DNA of 64,000 nt from Leifsonia sp. ALI-44-B (GCF_001984125.1 NZ_MTQL01000007.1:1178001-1242000), one strand, 5' to 3'; shown: positions 49,781 through 59,900, counted from the first letter of the stretch. Made by a program: numbers and translations. The notes: generated by a model from the letters alone, not told the origin.

Positions 49781-51820
49781 CTACTTCTTGCTCTTCACGG
49801 GTCCGCGTGGCACGGCCTTCTCGGGCCGCACGGGCTCGCCGCGTCGTTCCTGACCGGGCAGCGGCCGAGACCGGCGCCCATAGATGAGCTCGGACGAGTC
49901 GAGAAGCCACGGCACGATCGTCACCGACACACCGTGCATGAGCAGCAGCTGCTGGCGGATGCGTTTGGCGCGGCGGTTGTGCAGCAGGCTCTCCCACCAG
50001 TGGCCCACGATATACATGGGCATGTACACGGTGACGACCTCGGAGCCGTGCTCCTCGCGGTGCGCCTTGATGTACTTCAGCACGGGGATGGCGAACTCGC
50101 GGTACGGCGATTCGAGCACCGTCAGCGGCACGTGGATGTTCATCTCCGACCACTGCTTCTCGAGCTTCTTGGTCGACTCCTCGTCGACCGCGATGTGTAC
50201 GGCCTCGAGGCTCGCGTGGTTGGCCGCGATGGCGTAGTCGAGCGCCTTGAGCGTGGGCTTCTGCATCCGGTTGACCAGCACCATGGCGTGGTCGCCCGAG
50301 GCGCCGAAGGTGGTCGTGGGGTCGACCTCGATCTCCTTCTCGACATCCCGGTAGTAGCGGTTCACGCCGAGCATGAGCGTGTAGAGGATGGGCATGAGCA
50401 CGAAGACCAGCCAGGCGCCGTGCGTGAACTTGGTGATGGTCACGACGATGAGCACGGATGCGGTGAGCAGCGCGCCGAACGCGTTGATGGCGAGCGACGG
50501 CCAGATCTCGCGGGGCTTGGCGTCGTGCTGCCGCAGCGCCCGCAGCCAGTGCTTGACCATGCCGATCTGCCCCAGCGTGAACGACACGAACACGCCGATG
50601 ATGTAGAGCTGGATGAGCTGCGTGAGGTTCGCCTGATAGACGACGAGGATGACGCACGCGGCCAGGCCGAGAATGATCATGCCGTTCGAGAACACGAGGC
50701 GGTCGCCGCGCGTGTTGAGCGAGCGGGGAGCGTAGGAGTCGCGGGCCAGCACGGCGCCGAGCAGCGGGAACCCGTTGAACGCCGTGTTGGCGGCCAGCAG
50801 CAGCACGCACGCCGTGACGGCCTGGATGAAGAAGAAGGGGATGCTGTTGGCCCCGAACACGGCCGTCGCAACCTGTGCCATGAGGCTCGGCTGCGGGGCC
50901 GTCTCGCAGTTCGCGAAGCCCTGCAGGTGGCACGCGTTCTCGGCGTAGTGCACCCCCGAGATGAGCGCGAGCGCGGTCAGGCCGGCGAACAGCACGATGG
51001 CGGTTCCGCCCATGAGCACGAGCGTGGTCTGCGCGTTCTTGATCTGCGGGCGGCGGAACGCGGGCACGCCGTTCGAGACGGCCTCGACACCCGTGAGCGC
51101 CGAACATCCGCTCGAGAACGCGCGCAAGAGCAGCAGGATGAAGGCCGCCTGCGTCAGGTTCTCGCCCTGCACGGTGTAGGACGCGCTCTCGGCAACGGGG
51201 GCGTCGCCGAACAGGGTGCGCACGAGGCCGGCGACGATCATGACGAGCACGCTCGCGATGAAGAGGTAGGTGGGGATGGCGAAGGTCTTGCTCGACTCGC
51301 GCACGCCGCGCAGGTTCACGGCCATGATCACGAGCACGAAGCCCACAGCGATCTCGATGCGATAGGGGTTCAGCATCGGGATGGCCGAGATGATGTTGTC
51401 GACACCCGAGGCCACCGACACGGCCACGGTGAGCACGTAGTCGACGAGCAGGGCGGATGCGACGATCAGGCCGGCTTTCTCGCCCAGGTTCTTGTGGGCG
51501 ACCTCATAGTCGCCACCGCCGGAGGGGTAGGCCTTGATGAGCTGCCGGTAGCTCGCGACGACGACGAGCAGCAGCACGATGACGGCCACGGCCACCCACG
51601 GCGCGAAGCTCAGGAACGCCAGGCCGCCGAGCAGCAGGATCATGAGCAGCTCTTGCGGCGCGTAGGCCACCGAGGAGAGCGCGTCGCTCGCGAAGATCGG
51701 CAGAGCGAGCCGCTTCGGCAGCAGCTGCCCCTCGAGTTTTTCGGTGGGGAGGGGATCACCGATCAGCCAGCGTTTCGCCGACCGACCCTCTTGTTGCGGC
51801 TCGCGCCCGTCTAGTGTCAC
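49781..51820 (-). CDS. KimA-like APC-family potassium/cation permease
   Basis: A 679-residue protein: about 12 helices followed by a 180-residue cytoplasmic domain. LPKRLALPIFASDALSSVAY at helix 1 is the KimA/YdaO signature; YPSGGGDYEVAHKNLGEKAG, then SSGCSALTGVEAVSNGVPAF at helix 6. The C-terminal half has NHASLEAVHIAVDEESTKKL and a USP-like fold. KimA is a high-affinity H+/K+ symporter in Bacillus, sensitive to c-di-AMP. No c-di-AMP riboswitch could be recognised upstream. GTG start with AGGAG ahead. Confidence 0.85.
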   Translation of the reverse strand: MTLDGREPQQEGRSAKRWLIGDPLPTEKLEGQLLPKRLALPIFASDALSSVAYAPQELLMILLLGGLAFLSFAPWVAVAVIVLLLVVVASYRQLIKAYPSGGGDYEVAHKNLGEKAGLIVASALLVDYVLTVAVSVASGVDNIISAIPMLNPYRIEIAVGFVLVIMAVNLRGVRESSKTFAIPTYLFIASVLVMIVAGLVRTLFGDAPVAESASYTVQGENLTQAAFILLLLRAFSSGCSALTGVEAVSNGVPAFRRPQIKNAQTTLVLMGGTAIVLFAGLTALALISGVHYAENACHLQGFANCETAPQPSLMAQVATAVFGANSIPFFFIQAVTACVLLLAANTAFNGFPLLGAVLARDSYAPRSLNTRGDRLVFSNGMIILGLAACVILVVYQANLTQLIQLYIIGVFVSFTLGQIGMVKHWLRALRQHDAKPREIWPSLAINAFGALLTASVLIVVTITKFTHGAWLVFVLMPILYTLMLGVNRYYRDVEKEIEVDPTTTFGASGDHAMVLVNRMQKPTLKALDYAIAANHASLEAVHIAVDEESTKKLEKQWSEMNIHVPLTVLESPYREFAIPVLKYIKAHREEHGSEVVTVYMPMYIVGHWWESLLHNRRAKRIRQQLLLMHGVSVTIVPWLLDSSELIYGRRSRPLPGQERRGEPVRPEKAVPRGPVKSKK

Positions 51821-51957
51821 GAGCGGCGATCCTACTCCTGTGCGGGGCCGCCGCCTAGCCGTCGGAGGTCGCTGTTTACGCGGTGTTCGGCCGCGGTATT
51901 GTGAGGCCCCCTCGACCGGGGGTCGGCGCGCGCCTGGCGGTTCGCGGGGGATATGCA

Positions 51958-51992
51958 GCTGAGCCCCGACCAGCGTTCGGTCGGGGCTCAGC
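51958..51992 (-). terminator. Terminator of the DUF4097-PadR operon
   Basis: GCTGAGCCCCGACC (51958-51971) pairs perfectly with GGTCGGGGCTCAGC (51979-51992), a 14-pair stem with a seven-base loop (AGCGTTC). It lies about 30 bases downstream of the PadR gene stop on the minus strand and separates it from the KimA-like gene. Confidence 0.8.
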
Positions 51993-52021
51993 GGGCTGTC
52001 AGGCGCGTGGATGCTCGAGCG

Positions 52022-52993
52022 TCAGCGTTTGCGCAACCAGATCACCACATCGGCGAGACGTGAGCGCAATTCGCGCACGTCGTCGTTCGACAGCGAGCCG
52101 TCCGCGGCACGGCGCCGCAGCTCGGCTCGAATCTGCTGCCGGGCGTCGTTGAGCGAGAGCTCGGCCTCGCCGAGCGCCAGCCGCGCGGCGACCCGCGGGT
52201 CGAACCGGTTGGCGGAGTTGCTCGACGTGTTGTCTGACGAGTCGGCAGACTCGTGGCCCGCGGTGTTACCCGCGGCGCTCGCCGACGCGTCGCCCGAGGC
52301 GTCCGAGTCGGTGTCGGCCGCAAAGTCGCGGGATCCATTGCCCGCGAATCCTGTTTCAGACGTTGCACTATCTGTCGCGGCGTCGAAGCCGGAGGCGGAA
52401 CTCGTCTTCGGCTCGAAACCCGTCGTTCCGTTTCCGCTTCCGTAGTCAGGTGCGGTCGTGCCGCCGGGGGAGCCGTTGCCGGTGCGATTCGCATCTGGCG
52501 TGGCGCCGGACGCCGCTGCACCGCGGCCGTGCTCGGTCCGCGCCGAAGGGTCGCCCCAGGGGTTGCCGAACCCCCAGTCCGACCATGACTTCTTCTGGCC
52601 GTGCGGTTCGGGCTCGCGCGCGGCCGAGGCGAGATCGGCGCGCAGGCTGCGCATGGCGGCGCTCACATCCGATCGCACTTCGTCGGCCAGGCGGCGCACC
52701 GAATCGGTCACCTCGTCTTCGATGGACGAGAGCTGATCGGCTTTGGCGGCCAGCTCGGCGCGGCCCGCATCCGTGATCGTGTAGATCGACTTGCGGCCGT
52801 CGGTCGTTTTCGTGACGAGCCCCTCTTCCTCGAGCTTGGCGAGCCGGGGATAGATGGTGCCGGCACTGGGGGAGTAGGTGCCCCCGAAGCGATCGGTGAG
52901 GGCCTGGATGAGTTCGTAGCCGTGCTTGGGCGACTCCTGCAGCAGGTGCAGGAGGTAGAGGCGCAGGCTGCCGTGCGCGAAGACGGGGGTCAT
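52022..52993 (-). CDS. PadR-family regulator with long linker
   Basis: A 323-residue protein, longer than a normal PadR (110-200). Residues 1-80: MTPVFAHGSLRLYLLHLLQE, PKHGYELIQALTDRFGGTYS, PSAGTIYPRLAKLEEEGLVT, wing TDGRKSIYTITDAGRAEL, the PadR wHTH. Then a helix, a G/S/T/D/N-rich disordered linker of about 130 residues, and a C-terminal helical pair (AARLALGEAELSLNDARQQI, ELRRRAADGSLSNDDVREL). Downstream of, and overlapping by four bases, the DUF4097 gene; both probably repressed at a palindrome ahead of the operon. Confidence 0.86.
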   Translation of the reverse strand: MTPVFAHGSLRLYLLHLLQESPKHGYELIQALTDRFGGTYSPSAGTIYPRLAKLEEEGLVTKTTDGRKSIYTITDAGRAELAAKADQLSSIEDEVTDSVRRLADEVRSDVSAAMRSLRADLASAAREPEPHGQKKSWSDWGFGNPWGDPSARTEHGRGAAASGATPDANRTGNGSPGGTTAPDYGSGNGTTGFEPKTSSASGFDAATDSATSETGFAGNGSRDFAADTDSDASGDASASAAGNTAGHESADSSDNTSSNSANRFDPRVAARLALGEAELSLNDARQQIRAELRRRAADGSLSNDDVRELRSRLADVVIWLRKR

Positions 52994-53928
52994 TCGGCGG
53001 GGCTCGCGGGCGCGGAGGGCGCGGTGGGAGAGGAGGGTGCGGTGGGTGCGGTGGGCCCGGAGGGAGCGGAGGGCTGGCCGGACGTGGACGAGGCGGATGA
53101 GGTGTGGCCCGCGTCATCCCGATCGCGTCGCAGCACCGAGATGTCACCCGAGACCGAGTTGGCCGCGATGTCGACATAGAAGCTGTCGTCGGCGCCGATG
53201 GTGGTCGTGTTGTAGCCGCGGCCGCGCGTGCTCGTGATCACGTTGCCGTCGAGACGCAGGGCACCCGTGACGGTGTTCGCCACGTAGCGCGCGCCGAGGC
53301 CCGGGTCGATGCGGGCGGTCAGCGCGCCCGAGACGGTGTTCGACGAGATCTTGTCGACGTGCCCGCGGATGTCGAGGAACGTGTCGGCCGTGATGCCGTC
53401 GGCCGAGAAGCGCTCGATGCGCCCCGTGGCCGTGATGTCGCCCGAGACGGTCTGCACGTCGACGCGCCCGGTGTGGTTCTGGATGCTGACCTCGCCGCTC
53501 ACGCTGTGCACGTCGATGTTGCCCGTGATGCCGTCGAGCTGCAGTTCACCCGAGACGGTGCTGAGCTTGGCATCGCTCGTGAGGCCCGAGACGAGAGCGC
53601 CCGCCGTGACGGTGCCGAACGTGAGGGCGACGGCGCGAGGAACGAGCAGGCTGATGGTGACCTTGGCCGAGTTTGCGCCGAAGTTGCGGAACACCTCGAG
53701 GAAGTTGTTCCAGGCCACCTGGGGATGGTCGATGTCGAGACGATCGCCGTTGATCTCGATCTTGAGGTCTTTGCCGTGCACCTCGTGCACTTCGATGCGG
53801 GCGGTCTCTTCGTCGTGGCCGACGAGGTTGATCTGACCGCCGGCGAGGGCGACCTTGAGCGAGCGCACGATGCCGAGATCGATGACGCGTTGCTCGCCGG
53901 GGCGGACGATCCATTTTTCGAGAGTCAT
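52990..53928 (-). CDS. DUF4097 beta-strand repeat protein
   Basis: A 312-residue protein: DUF4097 beta-helix repeats (LSTVSGELQLDGITGNIDVH; SVSGEVSIQNHTGRVDVQTV; SGDITATGRIERFSADGITA; NTVSGALTARIDPGLGARYV), each turn centred on V-S-G. No signal peptide. The C-terminal 45 residues are a P/S/T/A linker-like tail. Family role unknown, often coupled to membrane-stress regulators. First gene of the operon; an inverted repeat lies 34-61 bases upstream of its ATG. Confidence 0.85.
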   Translation of the reverse strand: MTLEKWIVRPGEQRVIDLGIVRSLKVALAGGQINLVGHDEETARIEVHEVHGKDLKIEINGDRLDIDHPQVAWNNFLEVFRNFGANSAKVTISLLVPRAVALTFGTVTAGALVSGLTSDAKLSTVSGELQLDGITGNIDVHSVSGEVSIQNHTGRVDVQTVSGDITATGRIERFSADGITADTFLDIRGHVDKISSNTVSGALTARIDPGLGARYVANTVTGALRLDGNVITSTRGRGYNTTTIGADDSFYVDIAANSVSGDISVLRRDRDDAGHTSSASSTSGQPSAPSGPTAPTAPSSPTAPSAPASPAE

Positions 53929-53961
53929 GATGGGCCTTTCCTTGGCGATGCTCGGTCGAGC

Positions 53962-53989
53962 TATATCGCGTTTGTGAACTCACGATATA
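53962..53989. promoter_or_regulatory. Candidate PadR operator upstream of the DUF4097-PadR operon
   Basis: TATATCG (53962-53968) and CGATATA (53983-53989) form a perfect seven-base inverted repeat with a 14-base spacer, centred about 48 bases upstream of the DUF4097 ATG. A second CGCGTTT word follows each half (at 53967 and 53991). AT-rich half-sites in high-GC DNA strongly suggest a bound regulator, most simply the cotranscribed PadR protein. Confidence 0.7.
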
Positions 53990-54112
53990 ACGCGTTTCTC
54001 GACAAGACAAGGCCTCACATCGGACGCGAAGGTTATTCGATCGTTTCGCGCCGGATCTTGACGGGGGAGTGCTGCGCGACACACCCTGGGTCGAGAACAA
54101 GGAGACCCGATC

Positions 54113-54562
54113 GTGGCAGAGAACGAGTTCGACGGTTTAGGCGGCGCAGGCGCCTTCAGCAGCCGGGGCGACGGCGGTTTCGAATACGGCGTGCACCGCG
54201 AAGAGGTCGAGCGACGGTGGGGTGCACAGGCTTACGCCGACCGCGCCGCGTGGTGGCGGGGGCTCGGCGAAGAGGGCCGTCAGGCGCTGCAGGCCGATAC
54301 GCAGGCGCTCAACGAGACGTGGCAGGATGCGGCGGCGCGCGGCATCCCCGTCGGTGGCGACGAGGCGCAGAACCTCGCCGGGCGGCATGTGCGGTGGCTC
54401 GAGGCGGCAACCGAGGGGCACGAGGTCAGTGCGGCGTATCTGACCGGCCTCGGCGACCTGTATGCGGCCGACGAACGCTTCTGGCCGAATTACGGGGATG
54501 CCGCGGGCGCGGCCTTCGTGCGCGAGGCGCTGGCCGTCTTCGCCGAGCGCAACCTGCGGTAG
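54113..54562 (+). CDS. Stand-alone TipAS antibiotic-recognition domain protein
   Basis: A 149-residue protein whose main part fits the TipAS domain (the ligand part of the MerR regulator TipAL): WGAQAYADRAAWWRGLGEEG, ADTQALNETWQDAAARGIPV, AQNLAGRHVRWLEAATEGHE, LYAADERFWPNYGDAAGAAF. No HTH is attached. In Streptomyces TipAS binds thiopeptides covalently through a Cys; there is no Cys here, so binding must differ or be absent. GTG with AAGGAG eight bases ahead. Convergent with the YczE gene. Confidence 0.75.
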   Translation: MAENEFDGLGGAGAFSSRGDGGFEYGVHREEVERRWGAQAYADRAAWWRGLGEEGRQALQADTQALNETWQDAAARGIPVGGDEAQNLAGRHVRWLEAATEGHEVSAAYLTGLGDLYAADERFWPNYGDAAGAAFVREALAVFAERNLR

Positions 54563-54624
54563 CGAATCGACCGGCCCGCGTCTCGACGGGCTCGCGCGGG
54601 CGCCGAACGTGCGGAGCCGGATGC

Positions 54625-55287
54625 TCAGTTCGCGGGCGAGTCGATCGTCGGGTGCGCCGAGGGCGGAACCGTCCCCTGCAGGGCGGCCTCCCGTTTCTCG
54701 GCGCGCGTCGGCGGAACCGGCAGGCGGAAGAGCGGGATCGTGTAGGTGCAGAGTGGACCGATCAGTGCCGCGAAGAGAACGGTGCCGATGCCCAGGTTGC
54801 CGCCGAGCAGCCATCCGATGGTCAGCACGGTCACCTCGACGATGGTGCGACCGACCCAGATCGGCCAGCCGGTGCGCTGATGGATGCCCGTCATGAGGCC
54901 GTCGCGCGGACCCGACCCGAAGTGCCCCCCGAGGTAGAGGCCGGTCGCGACGGCGAGAAGCAGCAGGCCGGCGGGGAAGAGCAGAATGCGCACCCACAGG
55001 TCGAGACCCTCGGGGATGGCCCACAAGCCGATGTCGGCGCTCGGGCCGACGAGGAGCACGTTCAGCACGGTGCCGATGCCGGGCTTCTGCTTGAGCGGAA
55101 TCCAGAGGAGAAGCACGATCGCGCCGACGCCGATGGTGATGGTGCCGAATGGCAAGCCGGTCTTGAGCGCGATGCCCTGCGTCAACACGTCCCAGGGTGA
55201 AACGCCGACCGCGGCGCGCACGATCAGGGCGATCGCGATTCCATAGAGGAAGAGGCCGAGGAGGAGTTGCAGGACGCGGCGGGTCAT
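54625..55287 (-). CDS. YczE/YitT-like membrane protein
   Basis: A 220-residue protein with about five helices: RRVLQLLLGLFLYGIAIALI, ITIGVGAIVLLLWIPLKQKP, WVRILLFPAGLLLLAVATGL. GVSPWDVLTQGIALKTGLPF and GSGPRDGLMTGIHQRTGWPI are two halves of a repeated pattern, typical of YczE. The ATG at 55287 is preferred over a TTG four codons up. Divergent from a MocR regulator, as in other bacteria, where YczR controls yczE. Transport function not known. Confidence 0.88.
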   Translation of the reverse strand: MTRRVLQLLLGLFLYGIAIALIVRAAVGVSPWDVLTQGIALKTGLPFGTITIGVGAIVLLLWIPLKQKPGIGTVLNVLLVGPSADIGLWAIPEGLDLWVRILLFPAGLLLLAVATGLYLGGHFGSGPRDGLMTGIHQRTGWPIWVGRTIVEVTVLTIGWLLGGNLGIGTVLFAALIGPLCTYTIPLFRLPVPPTRAEKREAALQGTVPPSAHPTIDSPAN

Positions 55288-55301
55288 GGGTCCATCCAAT
55301 T

Positions 55302-55345
55302 GCCAAAGTGGCCTTCCCGCAAGATGCCAATACGGCTAATCTGGC
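55302..55345. promoter_or_regulatory. Candidate YczR binding sites between yczE and yczR
   Basis: Two GCCA...TGGC dyads: GCCA-AAG-TGGC (55302-55312) and GCCA (55326) to TGGC (55345). Both begin TGCCAA, 24 bases apart. This matches the known layout in which a MocR dimer binds two spaced sites in the shared promoter of the divergent pair. Exact consensus not claimed. Confidence 0.55.
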
Positions 55346-55348
55346 CTC

Positions 55349-56794
55349 ATGACTGTACGACGGTTGGGGGCCGCATCCCTCGAATCCCTGCTCGGCGAGT
55401 GGCGCAACGGCGGAACGGCCAACGAAGACCTGGCTGATCGGCTGCGGTTGCTCATGCTCGACGGTCGCATTCCGGTGGGAACGCGTTTGCCCGCCGAACG
55501 TGAGCTGGCCTCGCGTCTTGCGGTGAGCCGGACGACCGTCGCCGCGACCTATAAGAGGCTGCGCGACGACGGCTACGTGGCGAGCCAGCAGGGGTCGGGG
55601 AGTGAGGCGCGGTTGCCGCGGCATCCGTTTGCGCGTGCCGACGATGCCGCGTCGCCCGTTCTCGACACCATCGACCTCACCAAAGCGGCCATGCCGTGCG
55701 CGCCCCAGGTGGGCCCCGCCGTGTTGCGGGCCGCCGAGCAGCTGCCCCGCTTCGCCGCCGACTGGGACTATGACGCCGTGGGCCTTCCGCATCTGCGCCA
55801 AGCCATCGCCGACCGCTACACGGCGCAGGGCCTGCCGACCGAGGCTGACGAGATCATGGTCACGATCGGCGCGCAGCACGCCATCGGACTCCTCTCCCGC
55901 GTGCTCGTGTCCCGCGGCGACCGCGTCGTCATCGAGACGCCCACCTATCCGCACGCCCAGCGCGCCCTGCTCGAGGCCGGTGCGCGTTTCGTGCCCATCT
56001 CGGTCACCGCCGAAGACGGGTGGGATGCCGAAGCCCTCGAGCACGCCTTCGAACGCACCAGCCCGCAACTCGCCTACGTCATGCCCGATTTCCACAATCC
56101 CACGGGCGCGAGCATGTCGCCCGCCGTGCGCGACCGCCTGTTGCGGGCCGCCGCGCGCCAGGGCACCACCGTGCTCGTCGATGAGACCACGGCCGAACTC
56201 GACATCGATCGCGACGGCGCTCGCAGCCGCTTCATCCCTGTGTCGGCGGGCGACACGGGCGCGAGCGTCGTGAACATCGGGTCGATCGGCAAAACCGTGT
56301 GGGGCGGGCTGCGCATCGGATGGATCCGTGCCGATCGCCCCCTCATTGCGCGCCTCGTCGCCGCACGCACGAGCCTCGACCTCGGCACCCCCATCCTCGA
56401 GCAGCTCGCGGTCGCCGAACTGCTGCCCGAGCTCGACGAGATCATCGCCGCCCGTCGCGTGCAGCTGCGCCGTTCGCGCGACCGGGTCGAGGAGCTGCTC
56501 GCCGAGCGCTTCCCCTCGTGGCACGTGCCGCACGTGCCGGGTGGCCTGGCCATCTGGGCCGGTCTCGGTCAACCCGTCAGCAGCGCGCTCACCCTCACGG
56601 CCCGCACCAATGGCCTCATTATGGCGGCGGGGCCGTGGTTCGGCTCGGATGGCGCGTTCGAGCGGTTCCTGCGCGTGCCCATCACCTACCCGGTCGACAC
56701 GCTCGAGCGGGCGGTCGACCGTTTGCACGCGGCCTGGCTCGCCATCGGCGGCACCCGCCACCAGCCCCGGATGCTCGCCACCACGCTCGTCTGA
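55349..56794 (+). CDS. MocR-type regulator (GntR HTH plus aminotransferase domain), YczR-like
   Basis: A 481-residue MocR protein. GntR wHTH at residues about 25-90 (DGRIPVGTRLPAERELASRL; VSRTTVAATYKRLRDDGYVA), then a fold-type-I aminotransferase domain: TIGAQHAIGLLSRVLVSRGD, MPDFHNPTGASMSPAVRDRL, VLVDETTAELDIDRDG, and the PLP lysine in SIGKTVWGGLRIGWI. Catalysis is not expected; PLP acts as a co-effector. Its divergent partner is yczE, the usual target of YczR. Confidence 0.9.
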   Translation: MTVRRLGAASLESLLGEWRNGGTANEDLADRLRLLMLDGRIPVGTRLPAERELASRLAVSRTTVAATYKRLRDDGYVASQQGSGSEARLPRHPFARADDAASPVLDTIDLTKAAMPCAPQVGPAVLRAAEQLPRFAADWDYDAVGLPHLRQAIADRYTAQGLPTEADEIMVTIGAQHAIGLLSRVLVSRGDRVVIETPTYPHAQRALLEAGARFVPISVTAEDGWDAEALEHAFERTSPQLAYVMPDFHNPTGASMSPAVRDRLLRAAARQGTTVLVDETTAELDIDRDGARSRFIPVSAGDTGASVVNIGSIGKTVWGGLRIGWIRADRPLIARLVAARTSLDLGTPILEQLAVAELLPELDEIIAARRVQLRRSRDRVEELLAERFPSWHVPHVPGGLAIWAGLGQPVSSALTLTARTNGLIMAAGPWFGSDGAFERFLRVPITYPVDTLERAVDRLHAAWLAIGGTRHQPRMLATTLV

Positions 56795-56977
56795 CGCGCT
56801 CGGTTCTCATTTGTCGTGCTCATGTGACCTGTGCGGCCCCGGCTGCGGAACGTTCTCCCCAGCCACATCCGCGCCTGTTTATGCACATTTCCCCACGCTC
56901 AGGCCCCCGTTATCAGCCGTGTGACAGAATTCGAGAAGTCAGCGCTGTCTGCGCACACTCACCGCACCAGGAGACAG

Positions 56978-59900
56978 ATGCACTCGCTCGCCGTCCTCAG
57001 CATGAAGAACAAGGCGCTCATTGCCCTCGTCACCATCGTCGTCGCCATTTTCGGCGCGCTGGCGCTCACGGGGCTGAAGCAAGAGCTCGTGCCCAGCGTG
57101 CAGTTCCCGCAGCTGGCGATCGTCACAAGCTACCCGGGTGCCGCCCCCGAGGTCGTCAGTGAAGATGTCTCGAACCCGATCGAATCGGCCATCCGCGGTG
57201 TGCCCGACCTCGAGTCCACGAGCGCCACCTCCAGCACCAACCAGTCGGTCGTCTCGGCCACCTTCACCTACGGCACCAACCTGGCCACGGCCGAGCAGAA
57301 GATCGATCAAGCGATCAACCGCATCGAGTCGCAACTGCCCGACGGCGTCGACCCGCAGGTCATCTCGGGCAGCATCGACGATCTGCCCGTCATCCAGATC
57401 GCCGTCACGTCCAACACCGACACCAAAGAGTTGGCCACCCAGATTCGCGAGAACGCGCTCGCCGAGATCGAAGACACCGAGGGTGTGCGCGAGGCGCAGC
57501 TCATCGGCGACGTCGGGCAGCGCATCACGATCACGCCCGACCAGGGCAAACTCACCGAGCGCGGCCTCACCACGCAGGCCATCTCGGACACGCTCGACGC
57601 CAACGGCGTGCTCATCCCCGCGGGCGACGTCACGCAAGACGGCAAGACCTTCTCGGTGCAGACGGGCTCGAAGCTCGGATCGGTCGACGACATCGCGGGC
57701 CTGCCCCTGCTGCCCACCGACCCGCAGCCCGGCCAGGCCGTCACCAAGCTCAGCGATGTGGCAACGGTCGCGCTGACCGACGACCCACAGACCTCCATCT
57801 CGCGCGTCAACGGCGAGCCCGCCCTGACGATCGCCGTCACGAAGCTGCCGGCCGCCAACACCGTCGAGGTGTCGAAGGCGGTTCGCGCCCTGCTGCCGAG
57901 CCTCACCGACTCCATCGGCTCCGACGCCAAGCTCACGATCGTTTTCGACCAGGCGCCCTACATCGAGCAGTCGATCGAGACCCTCACGGTCGAGGGCCTG
58001 CTCGGTCTCGTGTTCGCGGTGCTCGTCATCCTGCTGTTCCTACTCGACATCCGCGCCACCATCGTGACGGCCATCTCCATTCCCACGTCGGTGCTCATCA
58101 CGTTCATCGGTTTGCAGGCGGCCGATTACACGCTCAACATCCTCACCCTGGGTGCGCTGACCATCGCCATCGGGCGTGTGGTCGACGACTCCATCGTCGT
58201 CATCGAGAACATCAAGCGGCACCTGGCCATGGGGTCGCTCAGCGACCGCTCACCTGAGAAACGTTCGCGCGCCGTGCTCGAGGGCGTGCGCGAGGTCGCC
58301 GGCGCCATCACGGCTTCGACCATCACGACCGTCGCGGTGTTCCTGCCGCTCGCCTTCGTGGGCGATGTCACGGGTGAACTGTTCCGCCCGTTCGCGCTGA
58401 CCGTGACGATCGCCTTGCTCGCATCGCTGCTCGTCGCGCTGACGATCGTGCCCGTGCTGGCCTACTGGTTCCTGCGGGCGCCCAAGGCCAAGAAGGTTGC
58501 GGCAACGGATGCGGCCTCCACCTCGTCTGACGCCGGCGCCCGCGTGGCTCGAGGCGTCGAGTCGGTTCCGACCACCACGTCGTCCATCCCGTTGCCCGGC
58601 TCTCGCCGCGCGCGCCGCCAGAGCGAAGACGACGTCGACGATCTCGACCACCCGACGCGCCTGCAAAAGGGCTACCTGCCGGTCATCCACTGGACCATCA
58701 AGCACTCCGTCTCGACGCTGCTCATCGCCGTGTTCGTGCTCGTCGGCACGTTCGCGCTGACGCCGTTCATGAAGACCAACTTCCTGGGCGACTCGGGGCA
58801 GAACACCCTCACGGTCACGCAGACGCTCGACGTGGGCGCCAGCCTGCAGGCCCAGGACGACGCGGCTTCGGCCGTGGAAGACGAGCTGCGCACCATCGAC
58901 GGCATCGACACGGTCCAGCTGTCCATCGGTTCCAGCGGTTCCACCCTGCGCGACGCCTTCTCGGGCGGCGGCGCGGGCGCGATCACCTACTCGATCACCT
59001 CCTCGGATGACGTCGACCAAGAGGCGCTGCGCAACACCGTGCGCGACGAGCTCGAGAAGATCGACGGCGCTGGCGAGATCGAGGTCTCCGGGTCGGCCGG
59101 CTTCGGTGGCTCGAGCGATGTCGAGATCGACATCGAATCGCCCAACAGCGACGACCTCACCACCGCGAACGACACGCTCGTCAAGGCCGTCACGGGTCTC
59201 GAGGGTGTCACGCAGGTGGTCAGCAACCTGAGCGAGACGCGCCCCTACATCGGCGTGCAGATCGACCGCGACAAGGCGGCCGAGGCCGGCTACTCCGAGG
59301 TCGCCCTCGGTGGTTTCGTCGCCCAGGCCACGCAGCCCACGACCGTCGGCACGGTCGAGATCGACGGCACCACGCTGAACATCTACGTCCAGTCCGACAA
59401 CCCGCCCACGACCGAGGCCGAGCTCGCCGAGCTCACCATTCCCACCGTGACGGGTCCCGTGCGCCTCGACTCGCTCGCGACCGTCGGCCTCGTCGACGGC
59501 CCGGCGTCGATCTCCTCCTCCGAGGGCAAGCGCACCGCAACCATCAGCGCCACGCCGGCCAGCGACAACATCGCGGCCGTGAGTGCCGAGGTGCAGACCG
59601 CCATCGACGATGCCGACCTGCCCGCCGGTGTGACGGCGTCGCTCGGCGGCGTCTCGTCCAGCCAGTCCGACGCGTTCGGCCAGCTGGGGCTCGCGCTCCT
59701 CGCCGCCATCCTGATCGTCTACATCGTCATGGTGGCCACGTTCCGGTCGCTGCGCCAGCCGCTGCTGCTGCTCATCTCGGTGCCGTTCGCGGCGACGGGT
59801 GCCATCGCGCTGCAGGTCGTCACGGGTATTCCGCTCGGAGTCGCCTCGCTCATCGGTGTGCTCATGCTCATCGGCATCGTGGTCACCAACGCCATCGTGC

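Noticed and set aside
49673-51814. A 713-codon open frame on the plus strand opposite the KimA-like gene
   Set aside because: Highly charged, H/D/R/E-rich translation typical of the complement of a membrane-protein gene in high-GC DNA. No start signal.
51821-51957. Possible c-di-AMP (ydaO-type) riboswitch ahead of the KimA-like gene
   Set aside because: KimA genes of Bacillus have one, but I could not find the conserved core words or the large fold in this 137-base leader. Only the PadR terminator is clear.
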